Shown: one piece after another, positions 28,050 through 36,987 of the stretch
How the letters are laid out: each line of letters starts with the position of its first letter
How positions within the stretch are numbered: the first letter of the stretch is position 1
Assembly: GCF_022637415.1 (NCBI RefSeq)
Contig: NZ_CP093340.1
Coordinates: 3,305,501 to 3,369,500, forward strand
Direction: 5' to 3'
Length of the DNA: 64,000 nucleotides
Source of the DNA: Luteimonas sp. S4-F44
GTDB taxonomy: Bacteria > Pseudomonadota > Gammaproteobacteria > Xanthomonadales > Xanthomonadaceae
Notes under the pieces: model-generated
The model's input: only the letters and a program-made list of their open reading frames with translations
Database searches by the model: none
What the model was told of the DNA's origin: nothing
Position numbers and translations under genes: made by a program

Positions 28050-28676
28050 TCAATCCCACCAACGCCAGCGCGACTGCGGCTTCTCCGCGCCCGACATCGC
28101 GACGCCGGCCTTCGCGAACCAGCGTTCGGTGTCAGGCCTGGTAATGTCGCGCGCAGCGCCCAGCGCGACGAGGCCGGCCAGCCCGGCAGCGAGCATGATG
28201 CCGCGCACGTCGAGCGACAGGCTGCGCAACAGACGCAGCGTGCCGAGGCAGGCGGCCAGACCCAGCGCCACGCCGGCGATCACCTCGCTCGGCGGATGCG
28301 CGCCGGTCGGGACGCGCGACCAGGCCACGAGCGCCGCAAGCCCCGCCCCGGCAAGCGTGGTCACCGCGCGCAGGGCGCGGTGGCGCGGGGGCACGAGCAG
28401 TGCGAACAGCGCCGGCCAGGCGAGCCACGCGAGCGCCGCATGACCGCTGAAGCAGGTCAGGTCCCAGTAACGGATGCCGGTGCCCCAGCCATAGAACGCG
28501 ACCTTGCTGGCGGCGACGAGCGCGAGACTGCCAGCGACGAGGGCGGCCCAGTGCAGCAAGCCGCCGGTCGACAGCCGCGCGGCCCCGGGCCGGAGCCTCA
28601 GCCACAGGGCGACGGCGACCAGCAGTGGCACGACGAGCACGGCGTCGCCGAGCGGGGTCAGGGCGTTCCAGGCCAT
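28050..28676 (-). CDS. PAP2-superfamily phosphatase
   Basis: The 208-residue membrane protein has about six helices and PAP2 motifs: CFSGHAAL (motif 2 with the catalytic His) and SRVPTGAHPPSEVIAG (motif 3, where Glu replaces the more common Asp after Ser). Family members remove phosphate from lipid phosphates, such as undecaprenyl pyrophosphate. ATG 28676 is chosen because it starts just before the first helix (WNALTPLGDAVLVVPLLV). It is convergent to the capsule operon, and its role there is only suggestive. Confidence 0.82.
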   Translation of the reverse strand: MAWNALTPLGDAVLVVPLLVAVALWLRLRPGAARLSTGGLLHWAALVAGSLALVAASKVAFYGWGTGIRYWDLTCFSGHAALAWLAWPALFALLVPPRHRALRAVTTLAGAGLAALVAWSRVPTGAHPPSEVIAGVALGLAACLGTLRLLRSLSLDVRGIMLAAGLAGLVALGAARDITRPDTERWFAKAGVAMSGAEKPQSRWRWWD

Positions 28677-28854
28677 GGAAATCCATATGGGGGAACCGGG
28701 CGCCGACGGCAGTCGGGACGGATCGATTGTAGGCGCGCGAGATGGCGGGGGCCTGAAGCGTGAGCGGCGGCCGCTGCCCGGTGTCATGTGGACGCGGCCG
28801 CCTGCCGCATCGTCAGGCGAGACGGTGAGGTGCATCGCAGACGCCGCTTTGGGC

Positions 28855-28860
28855 TACAAT
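28855..28860 (+). promoter_or_regulatory. Probable -10 box of tRNA-Arg
   Basis: TACAAT lies 44 bases before the mature tRNA end. No good -35 was found at the usual distance, so this is a weak call. Confidence 0.4.
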
Positions 28861-28903
28861 CATCGGCCGCCCTCCTCCGCTTCGCGGTGGTCGGCCGGAC
28901 AAC

Positions 28904-28980
28904 GCGCCTGTAGCTCAGCCGGATAGAGTAGTGGCTTCCGAAGCCATTGGTCGGGGGTTCGAATCCCTCCAGGCGCGCCA
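28904..28980 (+). tRNA. tRNA-Arg (anticodon CCG)
   Basis: The acceptor stem GCGCCTG pairs with CAGGCGC, then the discriminator G and an encoded CCA. The anticodon stem GTGGC/GCCAT encloses the loop TTCCGAA, giving anticodon CCG (reads CGG). The T-arm has GGTTCGAATCC. It is 77 nt including CCA. Confidence 0.97.
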
Positions 28981-29088
28981 TCTTCGGTCCGATGGATTCG
29001 AGCGCTGATACGCGCAGAAGCCATGTCCACGACGCTGCCCCCCCCATCGCGCGCCGGCAGAACGGCTGGGCATGGGCCACCGCGCAGG

Positions 29089-29232
29089 TTACCCCTTGTT
29101 TCGCTTCCTGTCCGGTGCCTGCGACAGCGCGGATCCCGCCGCTGTCTTCGCGTCCTTGCTGCTGCCTTTGTTCTTCAGCGTGTTGGAGGCCCCAGTCGCA
29201 GCCTTGGGGCTGGTCTTCTCGTTCTTCGCCAT
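29089..29232 (-). CDS. Small conserved Lys/Ser/Ala-rich protein, 47 aa
   Basis: The frame gives MAKNEKTSPKAATGASNTLK, then NKGSSKDAKTAAGSALSQAP and DRKRNKG. This pattern of AKNEKTS, TLK, SKDAKTAAGSALSQA and a basic tail is familiar from very small hypothetical proteins widespread in Proteobacteria. Their function is unknown. The product is highly basic and probably disordered. It is immediately downstream of and opposite to tRNA-Arg. The conserved pattern, not length, supports coding. Confidence 0.72.
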   Translation of the reverse strand: MAKNEKTSPKAATGASNTLKNKGSSKDAKTAAGSALSQAPDRKRNKG

Positions 29233-29876
29233 GCCGCTGGATTCCCGGGATGCCGGCGGCTGCCGGCCGATAGAACCCGCAGATCGAGCGGCGCTGCGCC
29301 AGACCTACCACGGTTGACGACACGCGCACCGTTGGCGGCTCTTGGGTTCGCCTCACCGCCCCCGTTAAGCGCCGTCATACCAGGCTCGACTCGCCGCCTG
29401 ACGTGCTCACGAGACAGATGGGCGCGTAGAGTAGGTGCGCGCGCACCACAGATGTTCGAGATGCTGTCGTCGAACTTCGAATCGCGCCTGTCCCTCGATC
29501 TGCGCAATCTTGAGACCGGGCGCATCCACCGCCGCGACTATGCCGGCAAGCGCTGTTACGGGTCGCTGGCCAAGGTCGGCAGCCGCTGGGAGCTTCCGGC
29601 GGTCACCGACCGGTACGAGGACGGGTCGCTGCGGGAGCTTCGGCGCCAACGCACTCTCACAATGCTTGTCGCTCCAACGATCAAAGCCTGATGCGTCACC
29701 ACGCCACCTCAATTAAAAGTCCGGCCGTACACCCTAGACGCCTTAGCATTACTGCGATAGAAGGCACGGAACGATCGCCCGCACCGACAGGGCGGACCGG
29801 GCGACACATCACACGCCACTTGCAAGCCGTCGGGGTCAGGCGCCGATCAAACTGGCGCACTCACGACGGCACCCGC
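29233..29876. other. Gene-poor stretch between the small gene and the porin
   Basis: The only frame worth noting is 29452-29691 on the plus strand (79 codons), listed separately with low confidence. G+C falls after 29700, and no promoter, repeat or RNA is clear. Confidence 0.4.
29452..29691 (+). CDS. Possible small hypothetical protein, 79 aa
   Basis: MFEMLSSNFESRLSLDLRNL continues through a Tyr/Arg-rich mixed-charge segment (RDYAGKRCYGSLAKVGSRWELP) to LVAPTIKA. The amino-acid balance is more protein-like than the surrounding shadow frames, but there is no strong ribosome site and no recognised family. It may be a remnant of a larger gene. Confidence 0.25.
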   Translation: MFEMLSSNFESRLSLDLRNLETGRIHRRDYAGKRCYGSLAKVGSRWELPAVTDRYEDGSLRELRRQRTLTMLVAPTIKA

Positions 29877-30890
29877 TCAAAGCATCAGTGTGAAACCGAG
29901 CTGCAGGCCACGTAGATCTGCCCCCGGTCGGTCCGGCGGCAGGCCGCCCGTGGCCGCGCCGGCGAAGCGGTAGTTCGCCTGCCCGCGATTGTGCAGAACG
30001 TTGTAGCCGGCGTAGCCGATCAGATAAGCATTGAATGTGCGCCGATAGAGCACGCCAATCTGACGTGCGTGATCACCGAGCCCGCTCCGGTCGTGCAGGA
30101 TGCCGACGCCGGCACCGATAATGTCCTTATCGTTGAGCGTGTACTTCACCGAGAGCTCGGCGGCATCGATGTCGACCTCCTTCCCCCAGCGCGCCGAGTG
30201 GGTGCCGAGGTACCAGGTGAGATCGCCGCTGCGGTAGTTGCCGCCAGCGAACATCGAGAATCGACGGTTGCCGGCAGGGCCGTCGAGGGTCTGCGCAGAG
30301 ATCACGCCCTGCCACGAGCCGCGATCGTAGGTGACTGCGAATTCGCGGCTGGGACCCGAGCGATGCGGGTCGTCATCGCCCCTGCCCCAGTAGGCGGACA
30401 GTTGCCAGGCACCCAGTTTCGGCGTCGTATAGGACAGCGTGTCGGGCGTGCGGTAGGTGTACCAGGCGAAGTTATTGATCGCTGATGCATGGGTTCCGCT
30501 CTCGGCGACATCGAGCCGGTCGGCGTGCACGAACATCAGGGCGTTCTGCGTGCCGTAACGCAGTTCGCCCCAACCTCCAGCAATGCCTGCCCATGCCTGC
30601 CGGTTGAACAGCGCGTTGCCGGTGCGCGCCAGGGTGCCTTCGGACGGATTGAAGCCCGCCTCAAGCTTGAAGCTGAGCTTGACTGGGCCCGCGGCGGTAT
30701 CGCCCACCAGACCGAAGCGGCTGGCCAAATACCCATTGGACCCGACGTCGCTTTGCCAAGTGTCTCCGGTGTTGACGTGCTGATAGAACACGTCGACGAC
30801 CGCGAACGGCTTCAGCGTGGATTGGGCGTGCGCCACCGCTGGCAACAGTGCGACGCCGATGGCACCCCACGTCATGTGCCTGACCAACAT
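29877..30890 (-). CDS. Gram-negative porin
   Basis: The 337-residue product has a signal peptide (MLVRHMTWGAIGVALLPAVAHA) and then QSTLKPFAVVDVFYQHV, typical of trimeric betaproteobacterial-type porins. The L3-region pattern NRQAWAGIAGGWGELRYGTQNALMF is present, and alternating strands continue to the C-terminal LQLGFTLML. It follows the catabolic genes in the same orientation, 100 bases downstream, so it likely provides outer-membrane entry for their substrate. Confidence 0.88.
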   Translation of the reverse strand: MLVRHMTWGAIGVALLPAVAHAQSTLKPFAVVDVFYQHVNTGDTWQSDVGSNGYLASRFGLVGDTAAGPVKLSFKLEAGFNPSEGTLARTGNALFNRQAWAGIAGGWGELRYGTQNALMFVHADRLDVAESGTHASAINNFAWYTYRTPDTLSYTTPKLGAWQLSAYWGRGDDDPHRSGPSREFAVTYDRGSWQGVISAQTLDGPAGNRRFSMFAGGNYRSGDLTWYLGTHSARWGKEVDIDAAELSVKYTLNDKDIIGAGVGILHDRSGLGDHARQIGVLYRRTFNAYLIGYAGYNVLHNRGQANYRFAGAATGGLPPDRPGADLRGLQLGFTLML

Positions 30891-30990
30891 GCTCTTCCTC
30901 CACCGCGCCAGCCAAGGCCAGTGCGGTCATCGTGATGGTTACCGCGGAACATGCGCGATGCGCCGGCACGACCGATGGTCCAGCCAAGCA

Positions 30991-31377
30991 TCAGTCCTGT
31001 TCGTCTGCGTACTCGGCCAAGGCCTCGCGTGCGATGCGGAAGCTGTCGACCGCGGCGGGGACGCCGCAATAGATCGCCACCTGCAACAGGACTTCGCGAA
31101 TTTTCTCTTCGCTCACGCCATTGCGTCGCGCACCCTTGATGTGGACCTTCAGCTCGTGCGGCCGATTGAGCGCCGAGAGCAAGGCCACGTTCACCAGACT
31201 GCGCTCGGCCAACTCCAGTCCGTCGCGACCCCAGATCTCGCCCCAGCAGTACTCGGTGACCAGGGTCTGCAGCGGCTCGCCAAAGGTATCTGCACTCGCC
31301 AGCGCCTTGTCGACGTAGGCATCGCCCAGCACCCGACGACGGATAGCCAACCCTTTCTCGTAGCGTGTGTTGCTCAT
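30991..31377 (-). CDS. Carboxymuconolactone decarboxylase family protein
   Basis: The 128-residue helical protein is of the CMD/AhpD-like family: YEKGLAIRRRVLGDAYVDKAL, ERSLVNVALLSALNRPHELKVHIKGARRNGVSEEKIREVLLQVAIYCGVPAAVDSFR. It resembles PcaC-type gamma-carboxymuconolactone decarboxylases and lacks the CxxC of AhpD. Its ATG overlaps the succinate-semialdehyde dehydrogenase stop (ATGA), so it is part of the ring-cleavage operon, although the trigonelline pathway as known does not need it. Its role here is open. Confidence 0.86.
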   Translation of the reverse strand: MSNTRYEKGLAIRRRVLGDAYVDKALASADTFGEPLQTLVTEYCWGEIWGRDGLELAERSLVNVALLSALNRPHELKVHIKGARRNGVSEEKIREVLLQVAIYCGVPAAVDSFRIAREALAEYADEQD

Positions 31378-32831
31378 GTGTTGATCCCGCCGAACAGGCT
31401 GTACTTGATATCCAGGTAATCCTCAATGCCGTACTTGGAGCCCTCGCGGCCCAGGCCCGACTGCTTGATGCCGCCGAACGGAGCGACCTCGTTGGAGATC
31501 GCCCCGCTGTTGATCCCCACCATGCCGTAATCAAGCTGCTCGCTCATCCGCCACGCGCGGCCATGGTCACGGGTGTAGCAGTACGCGGCGAGACCGAACT
31601 CGGTGTCATTGGCGAGTGCGATGGCCTGTGCTTCGGTATCGAACTGGAAAATCGCGGCCAGCGGGCCAAATGTCTCGTCGCGCGCGACGTCCATATCGGG
31701 CGTTGCACCGTCGAGCAGGGTCGGCGCGTAGAAGGCGCCCCCGAGGGCGTGACGCTTGCCACCCGACACGCAGCGCGCGCCTTTTGCGAGCGCATCCTGC
31801 ACCTGCGACTCGACCTTGGCCACAGCCTGTTCGCTAATCAGCGGGCCGATCTGCACATCCGGCTCACTGCCCTCGCCGACCTTCAGCTGCATGATCCGTG
31901 CGGCGAACTTCTCGACGAATGCATCGTGGATGCCGGCTTGCACCAGGAAGCGGTTCACGCAAACACAGGTTTGGCCAGCATTGCGGAACTTGGCCAGCAG
32001 TGCGCCTTCGACCGCTGCGTCGAGATCGGCGTCGTCGAACACGATGAAGGGCGCGTTGCCGCCGAGTTCCAGAGACACCTTCTTCATCGTAGCGGCGGCT
32101 CTGGCGTAGAGCTGCCTGCCGATCGGCGTGGAACCGGTGAAAGTGAACTTTCGTACCGCCTCGCTCTCGAAGAAGGCATCGCCAATGGCACGCGCATCGC
32201 CGGTCACCACGCTGAAGATGCCGGCCGGCACACCGGCCTGCAGCGCGAGGTCGGCAAGCGCCAATGCAGTGAAAGGCGTCTCCAGCGCCGGTTTGACGAT
32301 GCAAGGGCATCCGGCGGCGAGTGCCGGCGCGACCTTGCGGGTGATCATCGCTGCTGGGAAGTTCCACGGTGTGATGGCCGCAACAACGCCCACCGGCTGT
32401 TTGGTCACCACAATGCGCGCGTCACGGTAGGGGCTCGGGATCACATCGCCGTACACGCGCTTGGCTTCCTCGGCGAACCACTCGATGAAGCTCGCCGCGT
32501 AGAGGACCTCGCCGCGCGCCTCCGCCAACGGCTTGCCCTGCTCGGCAGTGAGGATGCGCGCAAGCGCATCGACGTGTTCGACAATCAGGTCGAACCAGCG
32601 CTTGAGGATTCGGGCCCGTTCTTTCGCAGGCAGGCCGCGCCAGTCAGGCCAGGCCTTCGTGGCGGCAGCGATCGCACGCCCCGTCTCGCGATGGCCCATC
32701 GTCGGTACGTGACCGATCGCGGTCTGCGTGGCCGGGTTGGTGACCGCCGACACGGCACCATCGTCGGCATCGCACCACCGGCCATCGATGAGGGCTTGCT
32801 GACGGAACAGCGGACTATGCTCGAGTTGCAT
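31374..32831 (-). CDS. gabD: NAD(P)-dependent succinate-semialdehyde dehydrogenase
   Basis: This aldehyde dehydrogenase (485 aa) has the GabD-like beginning FRQQALIDGRW, the cofactor motif ITPWNFPAAMITRK, the catalytic Glu in LELGGNAPFIVFDDAD and the catalytic Cys in NAGQTCVCVNRFLVQ, typical for succinate-semialdehyde dehydrogenases. The end PFGGIKQSGLGREGSKYGIEDYLDIKY fits too. In the proposed pathway it would turn succinate semialdehyde into succinate (a TgnE-equivalent step). It is 60 bases downstream of the permease gene and coupled to the next gene. Confidence 0.93.
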   Translation of the reverse strand: MQLEHSPLFRQQALIDGRWCDADDGAVSAVTNPATQTAIGHVPTMGHRETGRAIAAATKAWPDWRGLPAKERARILKRWFDLIVEHVDALARILTAEQGKPLAEARGEVLYAASFIEWFAEEAKRVYGDVIPSPYRDARIVVTKQPVGVVAAITPWNFPAAMITRKVAPALAAGCPCIVKPALETPFTALALADLALQAGVPAGIFSVVTGDARAIGDAFFESEAVRKFTFTGSTPIGRQLYARAAATMKKVSLELGGNAPFIVFDDADLDAAVEGALLAKFRNAGQTCVCVNRFLVQAGIHDAFVEKFAARIMQLKVGEGSEPDVQIGPLISEQAVAKVESQVQDALAKGARCVSGGKRHALGGAFYAPTLLDGATPDMDVARDETFGPLAAIFQFDTEAQAIALANDTEFGLAAYCYTRDHGRAWRMSEQLDYGMVGINSGAISNEVAPFGGIKQSGLGREGSKYGIEDYLDIKYSLFGGINT

Positions 32832-32894
32832 GGAGACTCCGGGTTCTGCGGCGCCGGCAAGCCGGCGCGTGGCAACATGGGGCTACGTGAGGCG

Positions 32895-34304
32895 TCAGGC
32901 CGCCGGCCGGCTTGTCGAGGCGTAGCGCGGCAGCGGGCGGATGCAGTGGAACAGTACGCAGGCGATCGCACTGGACGCGATGCCAAAGACCCAGGAGACG
33001 TCGACGCCAGCAAATGTGTCTGCCCAGATGCCTTCGAACCAGGGATTCTTCAGGAATGGCAACTGCACGACGATGCCGATGATGTACGCCGTAATCGCGC
33101 GCGAGTTGAAGCGGCCGTACACACCACCGTCAGCCGCAAAGATCGATCGGATGTCGTAGCCATTGCGGTGTAGAACGTAGAAGTCGAACAGATTGATCGA
33201 GACCCACGGCGCCATCACGAACAGGATCGCGAACACGCCACTGATGAACAGCGAGACGAAATCGCTTGATGCCCACAGCGCCGACCCGGTCGACAGCACC
33301 AGCACGATCATCGACATCGCGATGCGGGCCCGGCCCTTGGGCACCCAGTCTGTGGCGAAGGTCTGGATAGCGGTGATGAACGACAGCACCGCGCCGTAGA
33401 GGTTCATCGCGTTGTGGCCGATGATGTTGCACAGAAACAGCACCATCAGCACCGCACCGAACACACCGGTGTGCGTCTTGACCGCTTCCATGGCATCGCC
33501 ATGATGACCGATGCTGACCGCGACCATACCGAAGACGAACGACAAGATCGTGCCGAGCGAAGCGCCCAGGTAGGTATAGACAAATGGCTTGACGCGGCCT
33601 TCGGCCAGCGGCAGATAGCGGGAGTAGTCCGACGTATAAGGCGCGAAGCTGATCTGCCAGACCGCGCAGATGCCGAACATCGAGAACCAGGGCGCGGCGC
33701 TGAAACGTCCCTGCTGCAGCACGTCGGGCGTCAGGTGCGGCATCATCAGTGCCAAACCGATGAGCAGTGCGCCGCCCATGAACCAGGCGCCGATACGGTT
33801 GAACACGTGGATCAGGTGGTAGCCCACCACACCGATCAACGTTGCCACGCCCGCACCGATCACTGTCGCCACCGAGACCGGGATCGCCGGCACGACCGCG
33901 TGCAGGGTCTTTCCTGACAGGATGATGTTGGAGACGAAGTACCCCAGATAGATGATGGTGGTGAACAGCACCACCAGCAGCGAGCCGTAGCGACCGAACT
34001 GCGCGCGGCTCTGGATCATCTGCGGAATGCCGGCCAGCGGTCCCTGGGCCGAAGTGAGCGCGAGCACCACAGCACCGAACAGATGCCCGGCGGCGATTGC
34101 CGACAATGCGCTGATGACATCGAGTTCGAACACCATCACCGACATTGCGCCGGTGATCACGGCCAGCGGGGCGACGTTGGTGCAGAACCACAGGGTGAAC
34201 AGATCTATCGCCTTGCCATGGCGCTTGTGCGGTGGCACATAGTCGATGGCGTTGCCTTCGATCGCGAAAACGCCCTTGTCCTGCTGCTTCGGGTCCTGCT
34301 GCAT
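32895..34304 (-). CDS. NCS1-family permease (cytosine/purine/allantoin type)
   Basis: The inner-membrane transporter has 469 residues and 12 predicted helices. NCS1 features are PPHKRHGKAIDLFTLWFCTNVAPLAVITGA, the QSRAQFGRYG segment, FAPYTSDYSRYLP and SINLFDFYVLHRNGYD. NCS1 proteins import N-heterocycles such as cytosine, hydantoin, allantoin and nicotinate-like compounds by proton or sodium symport. Its place inside the operon makes it the likely uptake system for the ring substrate. ATG 34304 (MQQDPKQQDKG) is preferred over upstream Arg-rich extensions. Confidence 0.9.
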   Translation of the reverse strand: MQQDPKQQDKGVFAIEGNAIDYVPPHKRHGKAIDLFTLWFCTNVAPLAVITGAMSVMVFELDVISALSAIAAGHLFGAVVLALTSAQGPLAGIPQMIQSRAQFGRYGSLLVVLFTTIIYLGYFVSNIILSGKTLHAVVPAIPVSVATVIGAGVATLIGVVGYHLIHVFNRIGAWFMGGALLIGLALMMPHLTPDVLQQGRFSAAPWFSMFGICAVWQISFAPYTSDYSRYLPLAEGRVKPFVYTYLGASLGTILSFVFGMVAVSIGHHGDAMEAVKTHTGVFGAVLMVLFLCNIIGHNAMNLYGAVLSFITAIQTFATDWVPKGRARIAMSMIVLVLSTGSALWASSDFVSLFISGVFAILFVMAPWVSINLFDFYVLHRNGYDIRSIFAADGGVYGRFNSRAITAYIIGIVVQLPFLKNPWFEGIWADTFAGVDVSWVFGIASSAIACVLFHCIRPLPRYASTSRPAA

Positions 34305-34469
34305 ACGCTGATATTCCCGTTGGCTGCCGCACCGCGGGCCCTCCCCGACGGCGTCACGCATCACCCCGAACAGGCGCTGCGGGCGTGGATGGAACAGAAC
34401 GATCGGTGCCTGCGGCGAGCGGCGTGCGCACCGGAGGTGCGCGACACGTCAAGCCGCCGCACCGGCCGG

Positions 34470-35945
34470 CTAGCGCATCACGAACGGATCGCCCATGGGC
34501 GCGTCGGACGTCCGCAACCACACCGTCTTGGTGGTGGTGTAGTCGAGTACCGCATCGGCGCCGCCTTCGCGGCCGTGCCCGGACAGACCGTAGCCGCCGA
34601 ACGGTGCGTGTGGGGACACCGCGCGATAGGTGTTGAGCCATACAACGCCGGCATGGATCGCCTGCGACATGCGGTGGGCTCGCGTCAGGTCGCGAGTGAA
34701 CACACCCGCTGCCAATCCGTAATCAGTCGAGTTGGCCTTGGCGATCGCATCGGCCTCGTCGGAGAACACGTCGATCGACAATACCGGACCGAACAATTCG
34801 GTGATCTCGCTCATCGCCCGTGGAACGCCGCTGCAGTCGAGCACCGTCGGTGCGTAATAGAAGCCGTCGCGTTCGATGCGATGCCCGCCGGTCAGCAGAC
34901 GCGCGCCCTGTTCGATCGACTGGGCAACCACCGTTTCGATGGTGCGCAGCTGGCGTTCGGTGCACAGCGGTCCATACTCGGTCTGCGCGTCGTCCGGTGC
35001 GCCGACGCGGATGGCATTGACCTTCTCGATCAGGCGGGCCAGGAACGCATCCTTGACGCCAGCCTCGATCAGCAAGCGTGAGCCGGCGACGCAACTCTGT
35101 CCGCTCGCGGCGAAGATTGCCGCCAACTGGGCGTTGACCGCGCTGTCGATGTCGGCATCGGCAAACACCACCAACGGCGACTTGCCGCCCAGTTCCAGCG
35201 ACACCTTGGCCAGGTTGTCGGCAGTGTTACGGATGATGTGGCGCGCCGTCTCCGGCCCGCCTGTGAACGCGACCAGGCTCACCTTGGGGTGCCGGCTGAG
35301 CACGGCGCCGCACTCTGGCCCGAAGCCGGTGATGATGTTGACCACCCCCGGCGGGAACCCTGCCTCGTGGATCAGCCGCGCGAACGCCAGCAGCGGTGCA
35401 GGCGCCTCTTCCGACGCCTTGAGGACCACCGTGCAGCCGGCGGCGAGCGCCGGTCCGAGCTTCACCGCCGAGAGAAACAGCTGGCTGTTCCAGGGCACGA
35501 TCGCGGCGACTACACCCAGCGGCTCACGCTTGATCCAGACCTGCATGTCCGGCTTGTCGACCGGCACCACGTGGCCCCGCACCTGGTCGGCGATGCCGGC
35601 GTAGTAGCGGTAGTAGTGGGCGACGTAGGCGATCTGTCCCCGGGTCTCGCGGACGATCTTCCCGGTGTCGCGGGTTTCGAGTGCAGCCAGCTCGGGCGCC
35701 GCATGCTCGAGCAGGTCAGCCAGGCGATACAGCAATCGCCCACGCTGCGATGCCGTCAGGCCGGCCCAGGCAGGGTCCCGCAACGCGCGCTCGGCCGCGG
35801 TAACGGCGCGCTCGACTTCGTCGATGCGCGCCTCGGGCATCTGTGCCCAGACCTGGCCAGTCGCCGGGTCGATGCTGTCGAATGTCGCGGCGCCGGCTTC
35901 GAAACGGCCGTCGATGTACAGAGCGAATGGGGCAGTCATGGCCAT
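34470..35945 (-). CDS. tgnC: Aldehyde dehydrogenase (TgnC-like)
   Basis: A full-length ALDH (491 aa) shows VPWNSQLFLSAVKLGPALAAG, the catalytic Glu in LELGGKSPLVVFADAD and the catalytic Cys in ASGQSCVAGSRL. In trigonelline degradation the ring-cleavage product closes to a hydroxybutyrolactone that an ALDH (TgnC) oxidises. Its position directly after the monooxygenase (3-base gap) supports this equivalent role, but the name is by operon analogy and the substrate is inferred. Two close ATGs (35945 and 35939) are possible starts. Confidence 0.85.
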   Translation of the reverse strand: MAMTAPFALYIDGRFEAGAATFDSIDPATGQVWAQMPEARIDEVERAVTAAERALRDPAWAGLTASQRGRLLYRLADLLEHAAPELAALETRDTGKIVRETRGQIAYVAHYYRYYAGIADQVRGHVVPVDKPDMQVWIKREPLGVVAAIVPWNSQLFLSAVKLGPALAAGCTVVLKASEEAPAPLLAFARLIHEAGFPPGVVNIITGFGPECGAVLSRHPKVSLVAFTGGPETARHIIRNTADNLAKVSLELGGKSPLVVFADADIDSAVNAQLAAIFAASGQSCVAGSRLLIEAGVKDAFLARLIEKVNAIRVGAPDDAQTEYGPLCTERQLRTIETVVAQSIEQGARLLTGGHRIERDGFYYAPTVLDCSGVPRAMSEITELFGPVLSIDVFSDEADAIAKANSTDYGLAAGVFTRDLTRAHRMSQAIHAGVVWLNTYRAVSPHAPFGGYGLSGHGREGGADAVLDYTTTKTVWLRTSDAPMGDPFVMR

Positions 35946-35948
35946 TGC

Positions 35949-36986
35949 TTACCGGAACGCCGGCATCACATCGCGGATCATGCGCTCGAGCGAGGCTTTC
36001 TTGCGCTCAAAGCTCATGCCGGTATCGATCCAGAACGCGTACTCGTCGTAGCCCATGCGCTCGTAGATCTTCAGGCGGGCAATCACTTCCTCGGGCGGGC
36101 CGATGACGTTGTTGCTGCGCATCGCCTGGGGCGAGTACATCGGATGCGCAGCGATCTCGTCTTCGCTCAGCGGCGCGATCAGGCCTTGGGTGATGTCGCG
36201 CTCGTTCTTGAACCACGCGCCGAAGTAGTTGTAGAAGACGTTGATCTCGTCGGCCGCCTGTTGCGCGTCGGCTTCGCCGTCGGCCACATAGGTGTGGCGC
36301 AGCAGCATGATCTGCGGACGCGGCACGTCGCTGAACTTTTCGCAGGCCGCATTGAAGTGACCCATCAGTTTCTCGACCTCCTCGTCGCCGAAGTGCAGCG
36401 GCGTGACCTGCACGTTGCAACCGTTCTCCACCGCGAACTCGTGGCTGTTGGGATCGCGCGCGGCCACCCAGATCGGCGGATGCGGCGCCTGCAGCGGCTG
36501 CGGTGCAGAGGTGGTCTTGGGAAACTTCCAGTACTCGCCTTGGTGCGCGTAGTCGCCCTTCCACAACGCTTTGATGGCCGGAATCAACTCGCGCAGACGG
36601 CCGCCGGCGCCCCAGGCGTCGAGGCCGGGGTGCAGGCGCTCGTACTCGAACGCGTACGCACCGCGGGCGATCCCCAGTTCCAGGCGACCATCGCTGATGA
36701 TGTCGGTCATCGCCGCTTCGCCGGCGAGCTTGATCGGATGCCAGAACGGTGCGACCACCGTGCCGGTGCCCAGGCGCACATGTTTGGTTCGGCGCGCGAG
36801 GTCGACAAGGTTCAGGAACGGATTTGGCGCGATGGTGAAGTTCATGCCGTGATGTTCGCCGGTCCAGATGGCGTGCATGCCGCCTTCGTCCGCGATCCGG
36901 CACAGTTCTACCATCTCGTCGTACAGCTGCTTCTGCGTCTGCTGGTCGGAGACGCGCTCGATATGGATGAACAGCGAAAAGCGCAT
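35949..36986 (-). CDS. tgnA: LLM-class flavin-dependent monooxygenase (TgnA-like ring-cleaving oxygenase)
   Basis: The 345-residue luciferase-like TIM barrel starts MRFSLFIHIERVSDQQTQ and contains CRIADEGGMHAIWTGEHHG, RLGTGTVVAPFWHPIKLAGEAAM and DGRLELGIARGAYAFEYE, hallmarks of bacterial-luciferase-family oxygenases that use reduced flavin. The flavin reductase gene ends one base before its start. Together they make a two-component system like TgnA/TgnB (trigonelline), RutA/RutF or the pyridine monooxygenases, which open N-heterocycles. The trigonelline call is inferred from the complete gene set. ATG 36986 is used; nine extra codons upstream would overlap the reductase. Confidence 0.86.
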   Translation of the reverse strand: MRFSLFIHIERVSDQQTQKQLYDEMVELCRIADEGGMHAIWTGEHHGMNFTIAPNPFLNLVDLARRTKHVRLGTGTVVAPFWHPIKLAGEAAMTDIISDGRLELGIARGAYAFEYERLHPGLDAWGAGGRLRELIPAIKALWKGDYAHQGEYWKFPKTTSAPQPLQAPHPPIWVAARDPNSHEFAVENGCNVQVTPLHFGDEEVEKLMGHFNAACEKFSDVPRPQIMLLRHTYVADGEADAQQAADEINVFYNYFGAWFKNERDITQGLIAPLSEDEIAAHPMYSPQAMRSNNVIGPPEEVIARLKIYERMGYDEYAFWIDTGMSFERKKASLERMIRDVMPAFR

Positions 36987-36987
36987 A

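Noticed and set aside
28784..29356. Minus-strand frame containing MARLEGFEPPTNGFGSHYSIR
   Set aside because: This string is the reverse-strand translation of the tRNA-Arg gene, a well-known false protein call.
28904..29700. Integrative element or attachment site at the 3' end of tRNA-Arg
   Set aside because: No integrase gene and no repeated copy of the tRNA 3' end were seen downstream within the window.
31365..33173. Long plus-strand frame of about 600 codons
   Set aside because: It is a shadow antisense to the succinate-semialdehyde dehydrogenase and permease genes; its composition is His/Arg/Gly-rich with no domain, and the genes on the other strand have clear catalytic motifs.
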